From Candidatus Peregrinibacteria bacterium (GTDB taxonomy: Bacteria > Patescibacteriota > Gracilibacteria > UBA1369 > JACRIC01), in NCBI GenBank assembly GCA_016235915.1, contig JACRIC010000084.1, forward strand, positions 1 through 9,135: a stretch of DNA of 9,135 nucleotides. Direction: 5' to 3'. The position numbers were made by a program, and so were the translations under genes. This document shows positions 1 to 5,502 of this stretch, piece by piece; position 1 is the first letter of the stretch; each line of letters begins with the position of its first letter. The notes below the pieces were generated by a model. That model ran no database searches. It was not told the origin of the DNA and was given only the letters and a program-made list of their open reading frames with translations.

Positions 1-2
1 AA

Positions 3-119
3 ATGCGTGTTTTGCAGAATGAAAATGTTTCTTTTTCGGTGAGTTATGGGAAAGAAGGGGATTTGTTTAAAAAAATTGTGGTGGATATTTCGGTGGGAAG
101 GGCGAGTTTTTCACGGTAA
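3..119 (+). CDS. C-terminal end of an upstream gene, probably a GspH/FimU-like pseudopilin (5' end outside window)
   Basis: The frame is open from the left edge and ends in TAA at 117-119, giving about 38 residues that finish in VVDISVGRASFSR. Only the tail is visible, so the prepilin leader that would prove the family is missing. The short alternating hydrophobic strands fit the terminal beta-strands of GspH-type minor pilins. The stop lies 4 bases before the start of the next pseudopilin gene, which indicates one operon. If it is GspH/FimU, the four genes follow the canonical H-I-J-K (fimU-pilV-pilW-pilX) order. The reading frame is well supported; the family name is inferred mainly from the neighbours. 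Confidence 0.55.
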   Translation: MRVLQNENVSFSVSYGKEGDLFKKIVVDISVGRASFSR

Positions 120-123
120 TTTT

Positions 124-738
124 ATGGAAAATGACAGAGCGGGTTTTACGCTGGCGGAAGTGCTTATCAGTTTCACGGTTTTGGCGCTGACATTTTCCGC
201 GGCGGTCGGGCTTCTGCTTTCTTCGATGCAGGCGAACCGCGCAAATAAAAATGATTTTATCGCTTATGGTCTTGCTCAAGAAGGGTTGGAAGCCATGCGG
301 AATATTCGCGATTCGAATTGGATGCAGAATTTTCCGTGGAGTGGGACGGATGGAGCGTGGAAAGATGCGGGTGGATATTTTGGAGAGGTTATTGTTTCCG
401 GTGTTTCGCGCTATTATCGGGTTTCTTATAATGTGGATTACAAAGCCGAAGAGGACATAACGTATACTGCGGCGACTGTTTCGGGATATAATCCTTGGGT
501 TTTGGAAGATCTTGGAACAGATTTTTCCGCTATTGCCGCTGATGATCTTGCACTTTCTGAAGATGATTTGGGCGCTGATATTTTTAGCCGATATATTGAA
601 ATTCGGCCGGTTTTTTTCAGCGGAAATGAGGTGGATACGAAGCGAGTGAAAATTTCGAGTGTTGTTTTTTGGAATGAAAAGGGGAGGGGGCGGAAAATTG
701 TGGTGGATACGATTTTGACAAATTGGAGAGGTATATGA
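124..738 (+). CDS. Type IV pilus minor prepilin, PilV/GspI-like
   Basis: Encodes 204 residues. The N-terminus reads MENDRAG then FTLAEVLISFTVL: a short leader ending in Gly, a cleavage site before Phe, and Glu at mature position 5 (E12). This is the class III signal cut and N-methylated by PilD-type prepilin peptidase. A hydrophobic helix covers about residues 8-34 and would anchor the protein in the inner membrane before assembly. After it comes the stretch AQEGLEAMRNIRDSNW, typical of PilV/GspI-like proteins. The ATG at 124 is chosen because the frame can be extended to ATG 46 only by overlapping the upstream gene by 74 bases and adding an unlikely 26-residue extension. No Shine-Dalgarno is seen, so it may be translated by coupling to the upstream stop. 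It ends in TGA. The role is probably in pilus priming or the tip complex, by family analogy. Confidence 0.85.
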   Translation: MENDRAGFTLAEVLISFTVLALTFSAAVGLLLSSMQANRANKNDFIAYGLAQEGLEAMRNIRDSNWMQNFPWSGTDGAWKDAGGYFGEVIVSGVSRYYRVSYNVDYKAEEDITYTAATVSGYNPWVLEDLGTDFSAIAADDLALSEDDLGADIFSRYIEIRPVFFSGNEVDTKRVKISSVVFWNEKGRGRKIVVDTILTNWRGI

Positions 739-763
739 TTTTTTTGAGAAAAATTTACAAAAA

Positions 764-804
764 GTCAAATGATAAACGTCAAAAGTCAAAACCACGGGTC
801 AAAT
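764..804 (+). repeat. Degenerate heptanucleotide repeat, GTCAAAA type
   Basis: GTCAAA followed by A or T occurs at 764, 778, 785 and 798. The first three fit a 7-base period, two of them being back to back at 778-791; the last is one base out of phase. The stretch is A-rich and lies between the PilV-like stop and the first palindromic repeat. It could be read as the start of the next frame (ATG at 769), but the resulting peptide is low in complexity and looks non-coding. Confidence 0.5.
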
Positions 805-830
805 GTAAAAAATGTTATGAGTAAACAGGA

Positions 831-884
831 GATTCCTGATCAGATTTCGGTCGTTTTGGCGACCGAATCTGTCAGGAATGACAG
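831..884 (+). repeat. Palindromic repeat, copy 1 (upstream of the PilW-like prepilin)
   Basis: The arms at 832-853 and 860-879 form a stem of about 20 base pairs with two single-base bulges and a 6-base loop (854-859). By direct comparison it matches 1538-1591 at 52 of 54 positions. The outer part, ATTCCTG...CAGGAATGACAG, is shared with the shorter element at 2592-2617. This resembles the widespread REP-like elements of the GATTCCTGC...GCAGGAATGAC type. In the downstream gene's frame it reads IPDQISVVLATESVRND without a stop. Confidence 0.85.
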
Positions 885-891
885 AGCAGGA

Positions 892-1497
892 ATGATAGCA
901 GTACGGGGTTTTACCCTCATCGAGCTGATGATTTCCATGGTTGTTTTTGCGATTTTTATCACTGTGATGTTTTCGACGTATCTTTTTGTTGCCTCCGCTT
1001 CGCGCGATGCCAATGAGGAGAGAAAAGCCATTGAGGAAGCGCAGTTTTTGTTGGATGAGATGGTGCGTACGGTTCGGGCGGGAACGGTGGATTATAGCTG
1101 TTATGATGCGGCTGATGTATGTGGCGTTTTGAATGCGGACGGTAGGGTTGACGGTATTTTGGCCGTTCGTCTCAAAGCCACTGGAGAGCGCGTTCTTTTT
1201 CAGAAAGATGCTGAAAGTGCATTGACAATTTTGTATCAAAAAAAATCGAATGCGGGCGAATGGCAAAATTCTTCGAGTCCGAAAAAATTAAGCCATGAAA
1301 AAATCACCGTAGAAAGACTCGATTTTCTCATTACGCCATCAGCCGATCCGTATACGCATGTTGTGGATAATCAATTTCAGTATCAGTCGCGAGTTTCCAT
1401 TTTTATGGAAATTCAAGCGCCGGCACGGAGTCGTCCGGATGGGATTCGGATTCCGGCGCAGACCACGGTTTCGTCGAGGTTTTATAATCGATTATAA
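892..1497 (+). CDS. Type IV pilus minor prepilin, PilW/GspJ-like
   Basis: Encodes 201 residues from the chosen ATG. The leader is MIAVRG, cleaved before FTLIELMISMVVFAIF, with Glu at mature position 5 (E11). The hydrophobic helix spans about residues 7-35. The following EEAQFLLDEMVRTVRAGTVDYSCY segment starts with the helix-spine pattern common in PilW-like proteins; Cys70 and Cys77 could pair. The same frame is open upstream with ATGs at 817 and 769, which would add a long leader encoded partly by the palindromic repeat at 831-884. I prefer 892 because it gives a leader of normal length, but the next gene seems to require a repeat-coded leader, so a longer form is possible. No clear Shine-Dalgarno is visible. 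It ends in TAA, 11 bases before the PilX-like gene, so the two are in one operon. Confidence 0.82.
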   Translation: MIAVRGFTLIELMISMVVFAIFITVMFSTYLFVASASRDANEERKAIEEAQFLLDEMVRTVRAGTVDYSCYDAADVCGVLNADGRVDGILAVRLKATGERVLFQKDAESALTILYQKKSNAGEWQNSSSPKKLSHEKITVERLDFLITPSADPYTHVVDNQFQYQSRVSIFMEIQAPARSRPDGIRIPAQTTVSSRFYNRL

Positions 1498-1508
1498 AAA
1501 GGTTTTTT

Positions 1509-2525
1509 ATGAATTTTTGTGATTTTTTATTTGGAAAGATTCCTGATCAGATTTCGGTCGTTTGGACGACCGAATCTGTCAGGAATGACAGCGCTAACAG
1601 AGCTGGCAGTGCGCTTCTGGTAACCATTATTCTTATGGCGGTTCTGATGATTGCGGGACTTGGGTTTCATGGTCTTATTCTTAATTCCATTCGTTTATCG
1701 CATAACAGTATTTCTGCGGGGAAAGCGTATTTTCATGCGGAGGCCGGTATCGAAGAGGCATTGCTTCGTATTGAATCGAATCTTCCGGGATATGAAATTC
1801 GCGGTGAAAAAGGCGATGCGAATGATGATGGGAAAAACGATTTTCAATTTTCCATACCATCTCTTTCAAGTTCTGCTGGCGGCTCTGTGCCGTGTGATTT
1901 TGATTTGAAAGGCAAGCCATGGGGAACACTTTCACTCAATGAATCCGTGGCTTTTCCGCTTTTTCGCGATAATGGAAGCGGTGGAGAAGAGAAAATTTTG
2001 CAATTTACTGTGGAATATCAACTCGATTCGCCTTCCAGTGATCCCGTTGACGCTTTGAGCTGGAAAATTTTTGGACTGACACCCACGAACGATACAACCG
2101 AGGCCATGAGCGGGTATTTGCAGGCGGAGAAAAACAAGGGGTCCTCTTTCAATGAAGCATCCGAGGCAAATTTTCAGACGTGCATAGAGGGAGGGCTCTG
2201 TAGTTTTGATGAAAATTATGAAATTTCCAAGTTTCTCAAGAATCACCGAAATAATTATCTTGTCTTGACCAATCTCATCAATATTCCAGAGACCACGATT
2301 GTGAATCCCGATGATTATAAACTTTCTTTCAGGCTGATCGAGCGTGGAGGTGACGCGTTGGTTTGTGACACCATTCGGATCGAGGCGGATGGGTCTGCTT
2401 CGGATATTGACAGCGCAGAGGATCGTTATCGCCAAAATTTAAATGCGGAACTTCGTTTGGAGGATTTTCTTCCAGTATTTGATTTTGCGCTGTATCGGAC
2501 GGCGCCGTCGATAGGCTCAGAATGA
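1509..2525 (+). CDS. PilX/GspK-like minor pilin with repeat-encoded N-terminus
   Basis: Encodes 338 residues. A hydrophobic segment at about 34-60 starts GSALLVTIILMAVLMIAG, as in PilX_N/GspK proteins, which lack the Glu5 of other pilins. Next comes AYFHAEAGIEEALLRI (73-88), a strong family signature. Residues 103-111 (DANDDGKND) look like a calcium-binding loop. An AAAAAGG Shine-Dalgarno-like stretch lies 6 bases before ATG 1509. No other ATG, GTG or TTG precedes the hydrophobic helix in a plausible place, so residues 11-28 come from the palindromic repeat. The probable processing site is after RAG (residue 33). The last residues, PSIGSE, and the TGA stop lie in a partial repeat (2508-2526), so the original C-terminus may have been a few residues different. 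In PilX/GspK systems this protein belongs to the pilus-initiating tip complex. Confidence 0.8.
   Translation: MNFCDFLFGKIPDQISVVWTTESVRNDSANRAGSALLVTIILMAVLMIAGLGFHGLILNSIRLSHNSISAGKAYFHAEAGIEEALLRIESNLPGYEIRGEKGDANDDGKNDFQFSIPSLSSSAGGSVPCDFDLKGKPWGTLSLNESVAFPLFRDNGSGGEEKILQFTVEYQLDSPSSDPVDALSWKIFGLTPTNDTTEAMSGYLQAEKNKGSSFNEASEANFQTCIEGGLCSFDENYEISKFLKNHRNNYLVLTNLINIPETTIVNPDDYKLSFRLIERGGDALVCDTIRIEADGSASDIDSAEDRYRQNLNAELRLEDFLPVFDFALYRTAPSIGSE
1538..1591 (+). repeat. Palindromic repeat, copy 2 (inside the PilX-like coding region)
   Basis: The arms are at 1539-1560 and 1567-1586, with a 6-base loop between. It differs from copy 1 only at two loop bases. It is read in the same frame as copy 1 and gives IPDQISVVWTTESVRNDS in the leader of the PilX-like protein. 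Confidence 0.85.
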
Positions 2526-2526
2526 C
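2508..2526 (+). repeat. Partial (half) repeat containing the PilX-like stop codon
   Basis: TCGATAGGCTCAGAATGAC matches the right part of the palindrome at 5474-5500 (TCGACAGGCTCACCATGAC) at 16 of 19 positions. No left arm is seen upstream, where the sequence is coding. The TGA at 2523-2525 that ends the PilX-like gene lies within it. Confidence 0.55.
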
Positions 2527-2550
2527 AATATTATTGAAATTTTTCTATTT

Positions 2551-2578
2551 TTTCGTTTTACTGGAGGTTGAAACGAAA
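2551..2578 (+). terminator. Possible weak intrinsic terminator after the minor-pilin operon
   Basis: TTTCGTTT (2551-2558) and AAACGAAA (2571-2578) form a perfect 8-base-pair stem around a 12-base loop, followed by TGTTTTTAT. The stem is AT-rich, so termination would be weak. It lies between the PilX-like stop and metG. Confidence 0.35.
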
Positions 2579-2591
2579 TGTTTTTATAAGA

Positions 2592-2617
2592 GATTCCTGC
2601 TTTCGCAGGAATGACAG
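2592..2617 (+). repeat. Short palindromic repeat, copy 3 (just before metG)
   Basis: ATTCCTGC (2593-2600) and GCAGGAAT (2605-2612) pair perfectly around TTTC, followed by GACAG. The outer arms match those of the two longer copies at 831-884 and 1538-1591. It ends 6 bases before the metG ATG, so it would lie in the 5' leader of the mRNA at the ribosome-binding position. Confidence 0.8.
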
Positions 2618-2623
2618 AAGAAA

Positions 2624-4147
2624 ATGCCAAAATCTTTCTACATCACCACCGCCATCGCTTATGTGAATGGTGCGCCGCATGTCGGCCACGCTTTGGAGCT
2701 TGTCCAAGGAGATGTCATCGCTCGTTACCATCGGCTTTTGGGCGATGATACGTATTTTCTCACGGGTACCGATGAACATGGGCAGAAGCTCTCTTTCCTC
2801 GCTGAAAAAGAAGGCACGACGCCGCAGGCCATTGCGGATAAAAATTCCGCGCTTTTTTCCAATATTGTCCAGCGTCTTAATATTTCCAATGATTTTTTTA
2901 TCCGAACAACCGCGGATTTTCATACGAGCGCTTGTCAGGTTCTTTGGAAAAAGTTGGTGGCCGCCGGCGATATTTATCAAGGGGTGTATGAAGGTTATTA
3001 TTGTGTTGGTTGTGAGGCGTTTATTCTCGAAAAAGATTTAGTGGACGGTGTTTGTCCCATTCACAAAAAATCTCCGGAACTTTTACAAGAGGAAAATTAT
3101 TTTTTTCGGCTGTCAAAATATTCGGATACGATACGGCGGTTGATTTCCACCGATGAACTTCATATTTTCCCCGAATCGAGAAAGAAGGAAATGTTGAATA
3201 TTATCGGAGAAGAAGGGCTTCGCGACGTGAGTTTTTCGCGGCCGAGAAAGGTTCTCAATTGGGGAGTTGCCGTTCCCGATGATCCGGATCAGGTGATGTA
3301 TGTGTGGTGCGATGCGCTGGCAAATTATATTACGGCGCTGGATTATGAGCATAACGGAGAGCGTTTTTTGAAATATTGGCCGGCGAATGTTCAGCTTATT
3401 GGAAAAGATATTCTCCGATTTCATGCGGGGATTTGGATTGGAATGTTGCTTTCTGCGGGGATTGCGGTTCCGAAGAATATGTATGTGCATGGATTTATCA
3501 CGTCCGAAGGGCAGAAAATGAGCAAATCACTGGGGAATGTGGTGGATCCTTCCGAATATGTGAATGAATTTGGAGTGGATTCGTTTCGATATTATCTTTT
3601 AAAGGAAATTCCGACGGGCGATGATGGGGATTTTAGTCGTCGCCGTTTTGTGGAATTGTATAGCGCGGATTTGGCGAATGGACTTGGGAATCTTACTCAA
3701 CGGGTTTTGACCATGGCGGAAAAATATTTTTCATCGAAAGTGGCGCGACCTGAGGGGTTTTCTGATGATGAAATTGAGAGTTTGGTGAATGATGTTTGGA
3801 AAAATTATCAGGGATTTTTTGGAAATTTTGAGTTAAAATCTGCTTTGGAATCGGTTTGGAAATTGGTGGAATACGCGAATCAATATGTGGATCGGAAAAA
3901 GCCGTGGGTGATGGCGAAGGAAAATCCATCAGAGCTTCAGAGAGTTCTGTATGCTTTGTTGGAGATTTTGCGCTTGATTGCTCTGCTGATGGCTCCTTTT
4001 CTTCCGGAAACGTCGGGGAGGATTTTTTTTAACCTTGGAATTGGTGGAAAAGAGATGGGGTTTTTAAGCAATGTGGTTTTTGGGAAACATGAGAAATATA
4101 CGATTTCCAAAGGGGAAGCGCTGTTTCCGAGGGTTCTGCCATCTTAA
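2624..4147 (+). CDS. metG: Methionyl-tRNA synthetase
   Basis: A cytoplasmic class I synthetase that charges tRNA-Met with methionine using ATP, here 507 residues. The Rossmann-fold signature HVGH is at 19-22 and KMSKS at 298-302. The inserted connective domain carries one zinc site, C127-x2-C130 and C144-x2-H147, the single-zinc pattern of the Thermus-type enzymes. Other family blocks seen are TGTDEHG (47-53), WCDALANYITAL (228-239) and the anticodon-binding helix with KKPW (425-428). The protein stops at about the end of the anticodon-binding domain, so it lacks the EMAPII/Trbp111-like dimerisation domain found in longer forms. The ATG at 2624 places the first beta strand at the usual distance from HVGH. 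AGAAG just upstream is a weak ribosome-binding sequence. The stop overlaps the stop of the convergent gene. Confidence 0.97.
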   Translation: MPKSFYITTAIAYVNGAPHVGHALELVQGDVIARYHRLLGDDTYFLTGTDEHGQKLSFLAEKEGTTPQAIADKNSALFSNIVQRLNISNDFFIRTTADFHTSACQVLWKKLVAAGDIYQGVYEGYYCVGCEAFILEKDLVDGVCPIHKKSPELLQEENYFFRLSKYSDTIRRLISTDELHIFPESRKKEMLNIIGEEGLRDVSFSRPRKVLNWGVAVPDDPDQVMYVWCDALANYITALDYEHNGERFLKYWPANVQLIGKDILRFHAGIWIGMLLSAGIAVPKNMYVHGFITSEGQKMSKSLGNVVDPSEYVNEFGVDSFRYYLLKEIPTGDDGDFSRRRFVELYSADLANGLGNLTQRVLTMAEKYFSSKVARPEGFSDDEIESLVNDVWKNYQGFFGNFELKSALESVWKLVEYANQYVDRKKPWVMAKENPSELQRVLYALLEILRLIALLMAPFLPETSGRIFFNLGIGGKEMGFLSNVVFGKHEKYTISKGEALFPRVLPS

Positions 4148-4554
4148 ACAGGTGTTTTGAATATCATCGTGATGATCGTAACGACAATTTGATAAGAAAT
4201 GATCACGAGAAGCAGTCCTAAAATCGCCCACATGATGGTTTTTTTGGCTTTACCGAGATTTTCGTCGCTTCCCATGGAGGTGACGTACGTGGAGCCGCCC
4301 CAATAAATGAAAAATACGGCCAGTGCGGCGCTGAGCGTGACCATTGCTCCGACGAGATAGTAGATGTAGTTGCTGATTGCGGTTGTTGTATAATTTATTG
4401 TTTCTGGGAGGAAGGTCGGTTTTGGGATTTCGGCGCCTCCAGTGCCGATGGGGTAGCTTGTGGCGGCCGCGGCATTGGCGAAAGTTGTCGTCATGATTAT
4501 GGGTGAAAGCGTGAGAAGAAGGATGGCGCAAGAAAAAATAATAGTTTTTTTCAT
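4144..4554 (-). CDS. VirB2/TrbC-like T4SS pilin-type membrane protein, copy 1 (last gene of operon)
   Basis: Encodes 136 residues. It has a signal peptide (about 1-29, probable cut after ANA) and a short exported segment. Two transmembrane helices (about 63-87 and 106-132) are joined by the polar hairpin loop TSMGSDENLGKAKK. The layout of signal peptide, helix, small loop with G-[DN]-[DE] and a lysine-rich turn, then helix matches the VirB2/TrbC-like T4SS pilin family common in CPR genomes; this is pattern recognition, not a search. The ATG overlaps the TGA of the preceding gene by four bases (ATGA), so translation is likely coupled. The stop shares a TTAA with the metG stop on the other strand. 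By analogy it is inserted in the inner membrane and may polymerise or form a channel. No partner ATPase is in the window. Confidence 0.72.
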   Translation of the reverse strand: MKKTIIFSCAILLLTLSPIIMTTTFANAAAATSYPIGTGGAEIPKPTFLPETINYTTTAISNYIYYLVGAMVTLSAALAVFFIYWGGSTYVTSMGSDENLGKAKKTIMWAILGLLLVIISYQIVVTIITMIFKTPV

Positions 4555-5366
4555 GTTGGCGTATTGTCGCTAAAAAAATTAAGTTCCGCGATGCCGAAGA
4601 AGACCGCGTAGGAAATCGCGATGCATATCATCCCCACGACACTGTAGATAACGATGTTTTTGGCTTTTTTGAGGTCTTCGTCATTGCCGCGCGAGACGAT
4701 CATCATGACGGCTGATACGATGAGCGCTACAAAGAAGAGGAGACCGCTCATTTCGAGGATGAGCTGGATGATGCTTTTTCCAGTGGTTCCGAGGATATCG
4801 GGGTCTTTGAGGAGGTTTTCGACTCCGGAGCCTGTTGGAGGTTCTGTGCCAATAATGTCAGTTGCTGTTGGTTGTGCTTGTGCGTAAGCGGTTTCCATGA
4901 TGAAGCCTGAGTTTGCCGCTGGTGGGGAGGCTGATGGCGGGAATGTCCCCGCCAGATTATTGATAATTACTACGATAGAGTAGGCGAGCAGAGCAATCAC
5001 GAAGCCGATTACCGCGTATTGCATGGTTTTCGTTGCTTTTTTGATGGTGTCGTCATTGCCGTATGAGACGAGCAACATGACTCCGCCGATGAGAAAAAAA
5101 ATAAGACTGACAACCCCGAAACCCGCTATAAAAAATCCGAAAACATGCGGGATGAATTTTCCGGCGAAATAGTTGCGGGTGGCGGCGGCGGCGCTGGTGT
5201 CGGCGCTGTTTGGCGGTTGCGGGAGCAGGATTCCTGTGCTGGGAGTGGGGATTGTTTGTGTTTTGGGCTGTGAGTCGGCCAATGCAGGAATTCCTTGCGA
5301 GAGAGCAAGAATTATGATGGCGGTGATGATGAGTGTGCGAATGTTTGTAAAATTTGTAACGTTCAT
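4551..5366 (-). CDS. Tandem-duplicated T4SS pilin-type membrane protein (two domains in one chain)
   Basis: Encodes 271 residues from ATG 5366. A signal peptide covers 1-30 (probable cut after ALA), followed by a Pro/Thr/Ala-rich segment. Domain 1 has helices at about 74-99 and 113-137 around LLVSYGNDDTIKKATK. Domain 2 has helices at about 198-224 and 236-262 around MIVSRGNDEDLKKAKN. The two loops align residue for residue, showing an internal duplication of the domain found singly in the neighbouring genes. The linker of about 60 residues contains METAYAQAQ, which resembles a signal-peptidase site. The frame could start at 5432, but that would run through a palindrome and put 22 poorly structured residues before the signal peptide, so 5366 is preferred. 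No Shine-Dalgarno is seen. It overlaps the next gene by four bases. Confidence 0.72.
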   Translation of the reverse strand: MNVTNFTNIRTLIITAIIILALSQGIPALADSQPKTQTIPTPSTGILLPQPPNSADTSAAAATRNYFAGKFIPHVFGFFIAGFGVVSLIFFLIGGVMLLVSYGNDDTIKKATKTMQYAVIGFVIALLAYSIVVIINNLAGTFPPSASPPAANSGFIMETAYAQAQPTATDIIGTEPPTGSGVENLLKDPDILGTTGKSIIQLILEMSGLLFFVALIVSAVMMIVSRGNDEDLKKAKNIVIYSVVGMICIAISYAVFFGIAELNFFSDNTPT

Positions 5367-5390
5367 AATGTTTTTCGTGTTGGTGGTTGT

Positions 5391-5410
5391 GTCCACAGGC
5401 GACTGCGGAC
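5391..5410. repeat. Short palindrome in the pilin-operon gap
   Basis: GTCCACAG (5391-5398) pairs with CTGCGGAC (5403-5410) with one mismatch around a 4-base loop GCGA. It is the palindrome nearest to the start of the two-domain gene. It would form a hairpin 24 bases upstream of that start in the operon mRNA. Confidence 0.5.
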
Positions 5411-5427
5411 GAATCGGAGGTCTCACT

Positions 5428-5454
5428 GTCATCCTGAGGTTCTCGAAGGGTGAC
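5428..5454. repeat. Palindromic repeat (GTCATCC...GGGTGAC type)
   Basis: The outer arms GTCATCC and GGGTGAC pair with one G-U pair, and an inner GAG/CTC pairs around GTT. It resembles the common dispersed intergenic repeats that read ...CTGAGGTTCTCGAAGGG.... It lies in the 136-base gap between two pilin-like genes. Confidence 0.65.
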
Positions 5455-5473
5455 TGGAGGAAGTACTTTTATT

Positions 5474-5500
5474 GTCATGGTTCGACAGGCTCACCATGAC
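5474..5500. repeat. Palindromic repeat (GTCATGGT...ACCATGAC type)
   Basis: A perfect 8-base-pair stem (5474-5481 with 5493-5500) encloses TCGACAGGCTC. It is related to the half-repeat at 2508-2526. It ends 2 bases beyond the stop codon of the pilin-like gene at 5503-5937, so it begins right after that gene in the mRNA. Confidence 0.7.
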
Positions 5501-5502
5501 AG

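Noticed and set aside
46..123. N-terminal extension of the PilV-like gene to ATG 46
   Set aside because: It overlaps the upstream pseudopilin end by 74 bases and would put 26 charged and aromatic residues before a normal short prepilin leader; ATG 124 fits the family.
67..795. Long open frame on the minus strand (242 codons) opposite the PilV-like gene
   Set aside because: The product is rich in Arg, Ile, Asn, Ser and Pro with no fold-like pattern. The + frame has a clear prepilin signature, and the antisense frame is a by-product of base skew.
831..1591. Insertion sequence or transposon ends
   Set aside because: No transposase frame lies between the two copies, only the PilW-like gene, and the elements are short hairpins. 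Non-autonomous REP-like repeats fit better.
1932..2435. Minus-strand open frame (167 codons) opposite the PilX-like gene
   Set aside because: No recognisable motif or start signal, and it lies wholly within a well-supported + gene.
831..2617. CRISPR array from the repeated elements
   Set aside because: The copies are palindromic, of different lengths, separated by whole genes rather than by uniform spacers, and no cas gene is present.
2558..2980. Minus-strand open frame containing SFLRKQES
   Set aside because: That peptide is the usual spurious translation of the GATTCCTGC...GCAGGAATGAC repeat. The rest is antisense to metG.
5053..5478. Minus-strand open frame with a His/Arg-rich product overlapping the two-domain pilin gene
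   Set aside because: It is a shifted-frame shadow of a gene with a signal peptide and four clear membrane helices, and it runs through two palindromic repeats.
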